From Ktedonosporobacter rubrisoli (GTDB lineage Bacteria > Chloroflexota > Ktedonobacteria > Ktedonobacterales > Ktedonobacteraceae): 64,000 bases of DNA. Location of the stretch: contig NZ_CP035758.1 of NCBI RefSeq assembly GCF_004208415.1, forward strand, positions 7,874,001-7,938,000, written 5' to 3'. How positions within the stretch are numbered: position 1 is the first letter of the stretch; each line of letters opens with the position of its first letter. Position numbers and translations under genes: made by a program. The notes below the pieces were generated by a model. That model worked only from the letters and a program-made list of their open reading frames with translations, ran no database searches and was not told the DNA's origin. This document shows, one piece after another, positions 40,702 to 51,000 of the stretch.

Positions 40702-42408
40702 TTATTGGGCAAAATAGACCTTGCTCCAGTCATCTGGCGCGACAAGTTCCAGATCGGGCCCTGGCAATTGCAACTTGGGATTTGCCAGATGGTGTGTCTC
40801 TGACTGATACAGTGGAAGCCAGGATACGTCATTCACCAGCTTTTGCTCAGCATCGTTATACTGCTGCATGCGTTCCTGGGGATTGAGATTGACGTCGGCC
40901 TTCTGCAACTCGTCCTGGACTGCCTGTTGGGTGGCGGCATCGCTGCTCTTGTTCTGGCCATAGTTCGTCACATTGAAGGAAGCGCCCCGGCCAAAGTTAA
41001 AGCTCAGCCAGCCCTGCGGATCGGCAAAATTTGAGATGCCCATAAACCAGAACTGTAAAGGCCCCGAGTTTCCTGCCGTATTGGTCTCCTGCTCTATCAG
41101 CACGTCTGCGCTGATCACGTTCAGCTTTACTGTAATGCCCAACACGCTTTGCCATTGTTGGGACAGAACCGCGGCTAGATTGGAGACGTCGCTATCATTG
41201 GCAAAGTAGGTGAAGGTGATCGGTGGAAGCTGTTTGATGCTGGCATAGCCGGCTTCCTGCATGCCCTCTTGCAGGAGCTGTTTGGCTTTGACCGGATCGC
41301 CCTTTGTGCTCGCTACGCCAGCGGGACCGGTCAAATTTTTGTTGTAGCCAGGCATACCCTCCGGAACCAGGTGATTGGTGGGTAGCATCGCTCCATGCAT
41401 GACATTCTCGGCGATGAGATCCTTGTTTGTGGCTAAGGCGAAGGCTTGCCTGATCTTGATAGTATCAAAGGGTTTGGCCAGATAATTCATGTTTAGATAG
41501 GTGATATGCAACTCTACAGCATGATTATAATCGGGACGCTTCCTCACGCTCGGCACGTTGACTGAGGGTACTTGCGCATAGTCGAGCTGGCCAGCCAGAT
41601 AGGATCTATACGCGGTATCAGTGCTACCCGAGCGTAGCAGCTCTAACTTTTCTAGCTTTGGCTTCGGTCCATAGTAGTAGGGATTGGGCACCAGGATCAG
41701 GCCCTTGTCATGACTGTAGCTCTGCACCTTGAAGGGACCCGCGCCCGCGCCTTCTTGCAGATGATCAGTCCATTTGTTGCCATACTTCTCGATAAGATTC
41801 TTATTGACAACCATACTGGCCGAGCTGGAGAAGGTTTGCAAAAAGTAGGCAGCAGGATGACTCAGGACAATGGCAATAGTGTGGTCATCCTTGACGATCA
41901 GGCTATCGCCGATGAGGGTCTTGATCTTGCCGGTAGCCATCTTCTCCCAATCTTTAATCGGGTCCAGGGTAGAGGCCACTGGCGATTTGGTATCCGCCGA
42001 GAGCACACGGTTGAGGCTATAGGCCACATCGTTGGCCGTAAGAGGGGTGCCATCGCTGAATTTCAAATCGGGCTTGAGCATGAAGGTATAGGTCAGCCCA
42101 TCTGCTGAGATGCTGTGAGAGGCTGCCATCTGATCGACGACTGTATGATCCTCTTTATAGGTTACCAGGCCTGTATAGAACGTCTGCATAGCGAAGCCAT
42201 CGATGTTCGCGGTTGCCAGAGCTGGATCGAGTGAGCCAAAATCGGTAGAACCGATTGGATAACGCAGGACCTGCTTGTCGGCTGGGGCTGGAGCCTTGTT
42301 CTGGCTCTGGCTTACCTCTGGCTCTCCACCGCAGGCTACAACGACCAGGGCTAGCAGGCACAACAGTGTAGGTATCAGTGCCTTGTGCAAAATATTTGAC
42401 CTGGACAT
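40702..42408 (-). CDS. Oligopeptide-binding lipoprotein (SBP family 5), copy 2
   Basis: A 568-residue solute-binding lipoprotein. Start ATG 42408 (MSRSNILHK) is preferred over upstream ATG 42441 because AGGAGGGG precedes it. The signal peptide ends in a lipobox, LVVVACGG. It has FGSLDPALATANIDGF, TFMLKPDLKFSDGTPLTAND, LSHPAAYFLQTFSS, KIRQAFALATNKDLI and a C-terminal LNPQERMQQYNDAEQKL, the same family as 37180-38889. It lies between two serine hydrolase genes, giving an alternating hydrolase/SBP order that points to block duplication. Confidence 0.93.
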   Translation of the reverse strand: MSRSNILHKALIPTLLCLLALVVVACGGEPEVSQSQNKAPAPADKQVLRYPIGSTDFGSLDPALATANIDGFAMQTFYTGLVTYKEDHTVVDQMAASHSISADGLTYTFMLKPDLKFSDGTPLTANDVAYSLNRVLSADTKSPVASTLDPIKDWEKMATGKIKTLIGDSLIVKDDHTIAIVLSHPAAYFLQTFSSSASMVVNKNLIEKYGNKWTDHLQEGAGAGPFKVQSYSHDKGLILVPNPYYYGPKPKLEKLELLRSGSTDTAYRSYLAGQLDYAQVPSVNVPSVRKRPDYNHAVELHITYLNMNYLAKPFDTIKIRQAFALATNKDLIAENVMHGAMLPTNHLVPEGMPGYNKNLTGPAGVASTKGDPVKAKQLLQEGMQEAGYASIKQLPPITFTYFANDSDVSNLAAVLSQQWQSVLGITVKLNVISADVLIEQETNTAGNSGPLQFWFMGISNFADPQGWLSFNFGRGASFNVTNYGQNKSSDAATQQAVQDELQKADVNLNPQERMQQYNDAEQKLVNDVSWLPLYQSETHHLANPKLQLPGPDLELVAPDDWSKVYFAQ

Positions 42409-42527
42409 TCGAAATCCCCTCCTGAAAATAGAGTTTTGCATTCAGCTGGCACTTCCTCTGCACTGGACCGTTCAAGCGGTACGGTGCAGGAAGCAGGACC
42501 GTAACACCTCAAGATGAGGGAAGTGCA

Positions 42528-42571
42528 TCCTGGCAGCGGGGACCATAGCACCGTTGCTATCGCTGTCAGGA
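42528..42571 (-). other. Strong two-part hairpin before SBP copy 2
   Basis: TCCTGGCAGCG (42528-42538) pairs with CGCTGTCAGGA (42561-42571) over 11 bp including one G-T pair, and inside it ATAGCA (42545-42550) pairs with TGCTAT (42555-42560). There is no T run. It sits between a hydrolase gene and the SBP gene and probably shapes relative expression in the operon. Confidence 0.5.
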
Positions 42572-42602
42572 GAGTACACTTCTAAATGCGTGCGCTAAAG
42601 AA

Positions 42603-44090
42603 CTAGGTTCCAGCCTTCTCGGTGCTGCGCTGGAAGATGATGGGGCGAGCAGCCGGTTCCAGCGGCAGCGAGAAGCTGGCAATCTTGCCCTCTAGGTTGC
42701 TTGTGAACATCGCATGTAATGGCAGATCTTGCTCTTCCTGTGCCACCAGGAATACATCATAGTGAAAGTGGCTAAAGCTGTATTCCAAATCGTTGAACAG
42801 GCCTTTGAGCCCCTCTTTGTCCAGCCAGAGCGAAAATGCTCCATAGGCCGGATGCTCATACTCACCCGCGTAGTCGCTCAGCGGATGAGAAAGCGGCGCG
42901 CTGGCCTGTCGGTTTTCCTCAACCATAGCTTGCGCCTGCTCCAGTTGCTCTTTCACCCGCTCGTAATCCTGGCGAGATCGCTCCTCAACGGGCAGCTCGT
43001 TTAGCCCTAGCAAGCGCTCGCAAAGATTGAAGGTGAAGATGCCGTGCGTGGTCACCATGTGCCCTTGCCGGTTGGTCAACACGACGGTGCCAAGATTGTC
43101 ATCGGGCAAGAAGGTGGTCAGGACGCTAAAGCCATCGATGCCGCCGCTATGCTGCACGAAGCGATGCCCGCGATAGGTAAAGGTCCACCAGCCCAGCGTA
43201 TAGCAATACGTTGATTCCTCGGCATACTGAGTAGTCGTATAGGACATACGCTGCATGATCGTGTGCGGCTCGATGAGCTGCTTAAACTGCTCGGCCGAGA
43301 CGAGGCGCTGCTCGCCATCTCCATATTTGCTCTCTTTGAGCAGGCAACGGAGCCATTTCGTCATATCCTCAACATTCGAGTTCATGGCTCCCGCAGCTCC
43401 GTAGAGCATCTCGAATTTGGGATAATAGCGCGTGCGCTCAAGCTTATCATTGAATATTCGGTAGGGAAGGGCGTAATCATTTGTCTTTTGTTGCATCTCG
43501 GCAACGCTGAAGCTCGTGCCGCTCATGCCCAGTGGCGTCAGGATACGCTGCCGAATAAAGTTATCCCAGCTCAGCCCGCTGAGAGCCTCAATGAGATGGC
43601 CAGCCACGGCATACATGAGATTGTTGTACTGCCAGGCCGTGCGCATATCTTTGTTGAGCTCAAGATACGGTAGGCGCCTGAAAAGATCCGCGACGGGGAT
43701 CGAGGCGTTGTAGGCAAGGGCATCGTGTCCGGGCAGGCCGCTACGATGCGAGAGAATATCGCGTACAGTAATGCGCTCACTGGCTACTTCGTCCGAGAGC
43801 TTGAATACCGGCAGATAGTCTCTGACCGGCTTATCCCACTCTAGCTTGCCCTCGTCGACAAGCATTGCCAGAGACATCGCTACAAAAGCCTTGGTGCAGG
43901 AACCAATGGCAAAGGTGGTCTGTGGCGTAACTGCCAGGCCTTGCTCGCAGTCGCGCTTGCCAAAGCCCTCGGCGAAGAGTACTTCATCGGCGCTCACCGC
44001 ACCTACGGCCACACCTGGTACCTGCCAATCCTTCATTACTGTGCCCACGAACTCTTTGTAATCTTGTAGGCGCTCGGTATGTACAGTCAT
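42603..44090 (-). CDS. Beta-lactamase-family serine hydrolase, copy 3
   Basis: A 495-residue paralogue of the other three hydrolases. Ser-x-x-Lys is in IGSCTKAFVAMSLAM, the Tyr motif in TAWQYNNLMYAVAG, and the third motif in FVQHSGGIDGF. The C-terminal lipocalin-like module starts HPLSDYAGEYEHPAYG. It is closest to copy 2 (44529-46034), sharing long identical stretches such as GLPGHD and FLPDDNLGTVVLTNR. AGAGG precedes ATG 44090. The upstream spacer holds the remains of an SBP gene. Confidence 0.9.
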   Translation of the reverse strand: MTVHTERLQDYKEFVGTVMKDWQVPGVAVGAVSADEVLFAEGFGKRDCEQGLAVTPQTTFAIGSCTKAFVAMSLAMLVDEGKLEWDKPVRDYLPVFKLSDEVASERITVRDILSHRSGLPGHDALAYNASIPVADLFRRLPYLELNKDMRTAWQYNNLMYAVAGHLIEALSGLSWDNFIRQRILTPLGMSGTSFSVAEMQQKTNDYALPYRIFNDKLERTRYYPKFEMLYGAAGAMNSNVEDMTKWLRCLLKESKYGDGEQRLVSAEQFKQLIEPHTIMQRMSYTTTQYAEESTYCYTLGWWTFTYRGHRFVQHSGGIDGFSVLTTFLPDDNLGTVVLTNRQGHMVTTHGIFTFNLCERLLGLNELPVEERSRQDYERVKEQLEQAQAMVEENRQASAPLSHPLSDYAGEYEHPAYGAFSLWLDKEGLKGLFNDLEYSFSHFHYDVFLVAQEEQDLPLHAMFTSNLEGKIASFSLPLEPAARPIIFQRSTEKAGT

Positions 44091-44119
44091 ACAACCTCTT
44101 CTAGCACGATTTTGCGATT

Positions 44120-44290
44120 TTATTGTGCAAAGCTTACCTTATCCAGGCCCTGGAGGCCCGTGGATAATGCTGCAATGCAGCGTTGAGGAAGCCTGAGTAA
44201 CCGGCTTGATAACACGTTGTCGATCTTCTGCTCGGTATCCTGGAACCGTTGGACGCGCTTCTGTGGATCAAGCTTGCAGGCCGCATACAG
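44120..44290 (-). pseudogene. Decayed 3' end of a third peptide-binding (SBP family 5) gene
   Basis: Reading on the minus strand, KLDPQKRVQRFQDTEQKI corresponds to LNPQERMQQYNDAEQKL near the end of the two intact SBPs, and the final LDKVSFAQ-stop corresponds to WSKVYFAQ-stop. The segment between has lost its aromatic pattern, and everything upstream of the conserved part (signal peptide, lipobox and nearly all of the protein) is missing. This is direct evidence that the unit hydrolase-SBP was present a third time and decayed. Confidence 0.8.
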
Positions 44291-44419
44291 CCAGGCCTTA
44301 ATACTAACTGCCTCAACAATATATTTAGATAGACAAGTAGATTGCGTAGAGCTGGGGCCGGGCATCATCAATTGCCCTTTTTCGATCTGTACGAGGGTTC
44401 TCATATGAAGTACAGATCA

Positions 44420-44447
44420 GCATGCCCTGTTCGCAAACAGAGCATGC
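44420..44447 (-). terminator. Hairpin after hydrolase copy 2
   Basis: GCATGC-C-CTGTT (44420-44431) pairs with AACAG-A-GCATGC (44436-44447): 11 bp with one mismatch and a 4-base loop, about 80 bases after the stop of the hydrolase gene. It may end that transcript or be a processing site. Confidence 0.4.
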
Positions 44448-44528
44448 CGCCTTTCGGCAACGACGCTGTTGCCCCTGAGTTGCGCCTTACCGAATCAGGC
44501 TAGATCATAAGGTAGCCGGCCATAGGCC

Positions 44529-46034
44529 CTAAGCCGTACCGTTGGCTTGAGCAGCTGCCTTGGCGCGCTTAAAGACGATGGGCTTCCCGCTGGGCTCCAG
44601 GGGAGCCGAGAAATAGGTAATCTTGCCATCCAGATCTGTCGAGAACGAGACATTGAAGGTGGCATCAAAGCGTGCCAGCTCGGCTTGAAACACATCGTAG
44701 TGAAAGTGGCTAAGGCTGTATTCCAGGCCGTTAAGCAGGCCTTTGATCCCCTGGCCCTCAGGCAGGATGCTGAAGGTGCCATAGCCTGGATGCTCGTACT
44801 CGCCCACGTAGTCGCTGATTGGATGAGATAGTGGTGCATCGGCTACGCGCTTGCTCTCTTCTTGCTTCTTTTGCTGCTCTGCCTGTTCTTTGAGCCGCGT
44901 ATAATAACGCTTTGTGCGCTCGTTCCAGGGCACGAGATCCAGGCCAAGCAAGCGATCGACGGCACTGTAAGTGAAGATGCCGTGTGTGGCCACCACATGA
45001 GCCTCGCGATTGGTCAGCACGACGGTGCCAAGATTGTCGTCGGGCAAGAAGGTGGTCAGGACGCTAAAGCCATCGATGCCGCCGCTGTGCTGCACGAAGC
45101 GATGCCCGCGATAGTAATATACCCACCAGCCAAGGGCGTAGCACATTGAGGATTCTTCTGTATAGTGCTCGTCCTCAAAGGCTTCCTTGGGCATAATCAT
45201 CTGCGGCCCGGTCAGCTGCGCAAACTGCTCCTCAGAGACGAGGCGCTGCTCGCCATCTCCATACTTGCCATGCTTGAGCAGGCAGCGCAGCCACTTCGTC
45301 ATATCCTCAACATTCGAGTTCATAGCTCCGGCCGGTCCATCGACAGCCAGGCGCGTATAGTAGCGCGTGCGCTTGACCTCATCATTTCGCAAGGTGTAAG
45401 GCGAGGCATAGTCGGGAGCCTGCTGCAGCTCTGCGGAGCTAAAGCTGGTGCTGCTCATGCCTAGCGGCGTCAGGATGCGCTCCCGAATGAAGCTATGCCA
45501 GCTCTGCCCACTTATGGCCTCCAGTACGCAGCCCGACACTGCATACATCAGATTATTATATTGCCAGGCCGTACGTATATCGTGGTTTAGCTCAAGGTAC
45601 TGCATGCGCTTGAGCAGTTCTTCCTTCCTGAGCGAGGAGTTGTAGACGGCCAGATCATGGCCGGGCAAGCCGCTGCGATGCGAGAGAATATCGCGCGTGG
45701 TAAGGCGCTCGCTGGCTATCTCGTCGGCCAGCTTAAAATCTGGTAGATAGTCTCTCACGGGCTTATCCCACTCCAGCTTGCCCTCGTCGACCAGGATGGC
45801 CAGAGCCATGGCCACAAAGGCTTTGGTGCAGGAGGCAATCGGGAAAACCGTCTGGGGCGTGACCGCCAGCCCTTGTTCTCGATCGCGCTGGCCAAAACCG
45901 CTGGCAAAGATCACCTCGTCATCCTTGACAACGCCTATGGCCGCGCCTGGAATCTTCCATTCCTCAAGGAATGCCTGCACATCTTCTGCATAACCCTGTA
46001 ACAGTTCCGCCGAGGAAGCCGAAACCTGCGTCAT
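44529..46034 (-). CDS. Beta-lactamase-family serine hydrolase, copy 2
   Basis: A 501-residue paralogue. Ser-x-x-Lys in IASCTKAFVAMALAI, Tyr-x-Asn in TAWQYNNLMYAVSGCVLE, third motif in FVQHSGGIDGF, and a C-terminal lipocalin-like module from HPISDYVGEYEHPGYG. A short coiled-coil-like basic stretch (KEQAEQQKKQEESK) links the domains. No export signal. AAAGGATAGG stands before ATG 46034; the gene is 32 bases after copy 1, so the two are co-transcribed. Confidence 0.9.
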   Translation of the reverse strand: MTQVSASSAELLQGYAEDVQAFLEEWKIPGAAIGVVKDDEVIFASGFGQRDREQGLAVTPQTVFPIASCTKAFVAMALAILVDEGKLEWDKPVRDYLPDFKLADEIASERLTTRDILSHRSGLPGHDLAVYNSSLRKEELLKRMQYLELNHDIRTAWQYNNLMYAVSGCVLEAISGQSWHSFIRERILTPLGMSSTSFSSAELQQAPDYASPYTLRNDEVKRTRYYTRLAVDGPAGAMNSNVEDMTKWLRCLLKHGKYGDGEQRLVSEEQFAQLTGPQMIMPKEAFEDEHYTEESSMCYALGWWVYYYRGHRFVQHSGGIDGFSVLTTFLPDDNLGTVVLTNREAHVVATHGIFTYSAVDRLLGLDLVPWNERTKRYYTRLKEQAEQQKKQEESKRVADAPLSHPISDYVGEYEHPGYGTFSILPEGQGIKGLLNGLEYSLSHFHYDVFQAELARFDATFNVSFSTDLDGKITYFSAPLEPSGKPIVFKRAKAAAQANGTA

Positions 46035-46066
46035 TGCTTACCTATCCTTTCGTTCTCTGCCTAACC

Positions 46067-47824
46067 CTACCCCTTTTTGCTGGCGCGTAATGTGCCCTGA
46101 GGCTGACTGAGCACGGCCCCGCTGACCTGGCCGGCCTCGTCAAGCTTAAATTCGAGGCTCACACCGACCTGTCCCTTGACGTGGAACTCGGTCCCCTGAT
46201 ACGGCAGGAGCTCAAACGCGGGCTGCTCCGGAATGCTGGCGAGCAGGCTCTTTTCTCCCTTAAGCGCCACGGTCATGGTCAGGCCCATGAGCTCATATTC
46301 TCCGACGAACTGCTCAAGGAAGCTCTTGTCTTGCATGCGCTTATCGGCGGCACGTGTGAAGACTATCGGTTTGACTCCCGGCTCAAGGCCGATGCCCAGC
46401 GAGAAGGTTTCGATCTGGCCCTTCAAGTTTGTGCCAAAGGAGCCTTTAAGCGAGATTTCGAACGCCTCAGTAGAGACGAGAAACACGTCATAGTGATGGT
46501 GAGCAAAGGTATACTCATTGTCGTTATAGCTGCCCTTCAGGCTCTCACCATCCAGCTCGATAGAGAATGAGCCATAGCCTGGATGCTCAAACGTGCCAGC
46601 ATAAGCGCTTAGAGGATGGGAAGGCGGGGCATCCGGGACGCGCTCCTCGGCGGTCTCTTGCTTCATCTTCTCTTCCTGGGCCTTAAGCTCGGCGAATCTT
46701 TCCGTGAAGCGCTCATTCCAGGGCGTATCGCTCAAGCCTAGCAGGCGATCGCACAGGCTAAAGGTGATGGCCTCGTGGGCAAAATTGCCATTGAGATTGG
46801 TGAGGGCAATGATACCGATCTGATCGTCGGGAAGGAAGGCTACCAGGGCACTAAAGCCGTCAATGTTGCCACCGTGCTGCAACATGACATGCCCACGATA
46901 GGAGGTAGCAAACCAGCCCATGGCATAGCTCCAGTGGAAGGTCTCGGGGTATTTCTTGAATAGCGTTGGCAGAGGTGGGCATACCATCTGAGGGGTGACA
47001 ACTTGCTCGAACTGGGCTTCGGAGACCAGGCGCTGCTCGCCATCGCCATATTTCCCCTTGTTCAACATGCAGTTCACCCATTTGCTCATGTCGGTAACGT
47101 TGGAGTTAATGGAGCCGGCCGGCCCTACGGCCTGGAAGCGATCGTAAAAGTCGACGAGCTTCACTTCGTCCTTGATCTTCTTGTAGGGCAAGGCAAAATC
47201 AGGCGTCTTCTGTGAGTCATGGACCGAGAAGTTGCTGCTGCTCATTCCCAGAGGCTCAAAGATGCGCTCCTTGACGAAATCTTCCCAGCTGCGACCATCG
47301 ACCACTTCGACGAGATAGCCAGCTGTCGCGTACATCAGATTCTGATATTGCCAGGTAGTGCGCAACTCATGCGTGGGCTCAAGGTACGGTAGACGCTCTA
47401 TCACACCTTTACGCGTGAGGGCTGGGTTGTTGTACCAGAAAGCGTCATGGCGGGGCAGGCCAGAGTCATGGATCAAGAGATCGCGCACGCTAAGGTGCTC
47501 GGTTGCCACTTGATCGTAGAGCTTAAATTCGGGAATATAGTTTTTGACCGGGGCGCTCCATTCAAGCTTTCCCTCATCAACCAACATGGCCAGCGCCATC
47601 GCCGTAAAGGCCTTAGAGGATGAGCCGATAGCAAACAATGTCTCAGGAGTTACAGCCAACTGCTCTGCTACATTGCGCTTGCCAAAGCCCTGTGACAACA
47701 GCGTCTTTCCGTCTTTGACGATAGCCAGCGCCAATCCGGGCACATCGTGATCCTTTATCACCTCCTGCACAAATTCACCAACACCCTGCAATACGTCTGG
47801 CTTTTCTTCTTGCTGCAATGACAT
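46067..47824 (-). CDS. Beta-lactamase-family serine hydrolase, copy 1, with extended C-terminus
   Basis: A 585-residue hydrolase, about 85 residues longer than its three paralogues. Ser-x-x-Lys appears as IGSSSKAFTAMALAM, the Tyr motif as TWQYQNLMYATAG and the third motif as MLQHGGNIDGF (His-Gly-Gly in place of His-Ser-Gly-Gly). After the first lipocalin-like module (HPLSAYAGTFEHPGYG) there is a second one of similar type (EQFVGEYELMGLTMTVAL to the end). First gene of the cluster, 236 bases downstream of the LuxR-type activator gene, which probably controls it. GGGAG precedes ATG 47824. Confidence 0.9.
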   Translation of the reverse strand: MSLQQEEKPDVLQGVGEFVQEVIKDHDVPGLALAIVKDGKTLLSQGFGKRNVAEQLAVTPETLFAIGSSSKAFTAMALAMLVDEGKLEWSAPVKNYIPEFKLYDQVATEHLSVRDLLIHDSGLPRHDAFWYNNPALTRKGVIERLPYLEPTHELRTTWQYQNLMYATAGYLVEVVDGRSWEDFVKERIFEPLGMSSSNFSVHDSQKTPDFALPYKKIKDEVKLVDFYDRFQAVGPAGSINSNVTDMSKWVNCMLNKGKYGDGEQRLVSEAQFEQVVTPQMVCPPLPTLFKKYPETFHWSYAMGWFATSYRGHVMLQHGGNIDGFSALVAFLPDDQIGIIALTNLNGNFAHEAITFSLCDRLLGLSDTPWNERFTERFAELKAQEEKMKQETAEERVPDAPPSHPLSAYAGTFEHPGYGSFSIELDGESLKGSYNDNEYTFAHHHYDVFLVSTEAFEISLKGSFGTNLKGQIETFSLGIGLEPGVKPIVFTRAADKRMQDKSFLEQFVGEYELMGLTMTVALKGEKSLLASIPEQPAFELLPYQGTEFHVKGQVGVSLEFKLDEAGQVSGAVLSQPQGTLRASKKG

Positions 47825-48059
47825 GTTTTTCTCCCTTTTAAGTACTTTATAATGTTCTCATCTATCTGCTTGAGAGGGAATAGTCAACAGGGATATGTGT
47901 GTATCTTGTATACCTCTCTCAGTTTAGTTTTAAGCAGGCTCGCAAGACATCTATCGAAGGTTAAAAGGATGGGTAAATCTTTTCCCACGGATGAGAGAAA
48001 GATCTTACGCTGGAAAATGGAAACATCTTCAAGCTCTCTGGCGATTTCGTATGAGGGCA

Positions 48060-51000
48060 TCAAAGTAGATTTAAAGCCCTGGCTCGGGCAATGGCCTGCA
48101 CACGGCTATTGACAGAGAGCTTTCGATAGATGCTATTGATGTGGGCCTTGACTGTGCCAGTCACGATAACAAGCTCACGCGCAATTTCCTGATTCTTTTT
48201 CCCGATGGCCAGCAAACGCAGTACCTCAAGCTCACGACTGCTCAAAGGATCGAGCAATATGCGCTCCTCACCCGTGGTGATCAAGCGGGTGTGCGGGACA
48301 GGCTGGACAAAGGCTTCAAGCAGCCGGCGTACATAGGCCAGGTTGATGGGGCGTTCCGTGGCCTTGACGGTCTTATAACGCTCGCGCAAGAGCCTTAAGA
48401 GCTTTTCCATTGCCTCACCCATATCGATGAAGAGACGTATATATCTGCCCGGCTCGGCCAGCAGAACTGAGCGCTCCAGCACTGAGAGGGCATCCTCGAT
48501 CTTATCTTGAGAATACAGCAGCAAAGCTTGCAGGCCAAGTATAATAATCAGATCATAAATCTTACCTACAGTTTCCGCATTTGTGCGCAAGCGCTCTATG
48601 GTGTCAGTGGCCTGCTGCACCAGCACGGCATTGTCAGCCTGCTCATGACAGGCCTGCACAAGGATCTGAGCCATGGTCAGATCTACTTCTTCAGCATTAA
48701 GCTGACTGGCCTCCTCACCAGCTCGCACGCGCTTCTGAGCCCAGAGCAAAGCCTCGTCAAGGTGACCCCGTTGGAGCTCAATCCAGGCATATAAAGCCGC
48801 CTGCAGATCAATAACTTCGAACTTTCCAGCGCTTTGAAAACAGACGTCAGTATGCTTAAGCCAGCGATCGGCCTCGTCGGTGCGGCCCTGGATCTGGGCA
48901 ATCTGGGCCAGGCAAGTCGCGCTGTTGAGCATTACGACGGAGCTATCTGCTTGCTGCCCGATATCCCAGGCCTGCAGCAGATATTGTCTTGCAGTTTCCT
49001 GATTATTCCAGTCCCAGAAGAGCATACCAACCCTGAAGCAAATCACCCCCGCCGGGTGGATATTCTCGCGCTTCACCAGGCTAAGAATGCGCTGATAGCG
49101 CTTGAGGGCCTCAAACGGCTGCCCCTGAACTGCATATAGCTCGGCCTGCAATTGCAATATATATGGGCCCAACAGGGCATGATCGGCTACCTGGTTATCG
49201 CTGTTGACCTGGGCCCACATCTGCCAGGCCGTGCTCACGCTTATGCCCCGCTGGTAGGCAAGGGCAAGGGCGAAGGAGACAAAATTGCGCGCATAGGCCT
49301 TATCTTCAGGCAGTATCGACAAGATCTGAGAGCATGCAGCCGCAGCATAGGCAAAATCATTATAAGCGACCTTGTGAATAGTCCGTAGGGCAATGATTTC
49401 ACCGCGCAAAGAGGCTACAGTAGCCGGCGATAGCTGCTCCTCCTGAGCCAGTATGCTTTCCTCGGCGGTATCCAGCCATATGGCAAAGTCCTGCAAAGCC
49501 TGCGTCGTTAGGAAGATCAGCCAGGCGGAGGCGATACAGAGCAAAGGGCTCGCGCTGAGTATGTGGTCGGGCAATTTTGTCAACCAGCGCTGCAGCGTCT
49601 CAATCTCACCTTCCTCTAGCAGCGGATGGATCATCTGCTCGATCAAACCGGCGGCTCGCTCAAGATCCTGCGCGGACAGGCTATGCTCGATAGCTTCACG
49701 CGTAAATCCCTGCTCGGCAAACCAGTCGCTGGCGCGCTTGTGTATTTCAGGGATGAGATCAGGCTGGTTTTGTTGCAGATAGTGGCGCAACGCCGTAGCG
49801 AACAAGCGCTGATAGCGATACCAACCGGGCTGTTCGGGCAGCGCGACAATAAATAGATTTTCGTGATCCAACTGCTCTAGAATCTGCTGTGCCTCTATCT
49901 GACCGGTCAGGGCGCGGCAGAGCGAGCCGTTAAAATGCTCAAGCGATACAGTATACAGAAGGAAGTCACGGATATGCTCGGGCAGATAATCAAGCACCTC
50001 TTCCACAAGATAGTCCTGAAAATACCGATTGTTCTTCACAAGGTCCACCAGCGAGCGGGGAGCCGCGCCAGGCTTGCGCGCGGTCTGCAGCGCGAGTTGA
50101 AGCCCGACTGCCCAGCCCTCTATATTTTGATTCACACAGTCGAGGTTCACGGAAGTCAGCTCATGGCTGCCCTGCCTGAAAAAGGCTTGCATTTCTTCTT
50201 GCGTAAAACGCAACTGATTGGCGCGTAATTCGGCCACCTGACCGTGCATATAGAGGCGCGCCAGCGAGAAGGGAGGCTTATAGCGCGTAGAGAGGATAAT
50301 ATGAACCCGCGTCGGCAGGTGATCGAGCATAAATTTTATGGCTTCCTGGACAAGCTGGCTCTCGATCACATGATAGTTATCAAGGATGATCAGCACGTCT
50401 TCGGACAGCCCCTCCAGCTCGTTGAGCATTTCTGTCAGGGCTTCGAAGAGTGAGCTTTGTTGCCAGAGTAGGGGACCGTTGAGGATATCTGCACCAAGCT
50501 GGGCGTAACGTGCCTGCAGTGCGGCCAGCAGATAGGTGAGAAAGCGCAAGGGCTCATTGTCTTCCTCGGCCAGCGTGAGCCAGACTACCGGCAAATTGTT
50601 ATATCTCACCCATTCGCTGAGCAGGGTGGTCTTGCCATAACCGGCAGGAGCATAGAGCAAGGTCAGGTGACGGCTTGAGCCATCATAGAGGGCTTGCCAT
50701 AAACGCTGACGGGAGACCAGGTGGGCCGGGCAGGGAGGAAGTGATAATCTGGTTTTAAGCAAACCTCTGGCGGGGAGGGCTATATCTTGCGGCTCTCGGG
50801 TAAGCTGCTCGGCCGGCGTCAGGGCTGGCTTGTCTGTAAGTTTTGTAATGGCCTGGCTCAAGCGCTGAGGCGTAAGCTCTCCAGCTTTACCCAGATACAC
50901 CTTGCGCAGCCTGGTGCCCTGGAGGCGATAGGCGTACCAGTACCAACCTCCTTGACGCGACTCGCGCCTTACGGTCATGGCGCCGTAAGGTGTGCGATAA

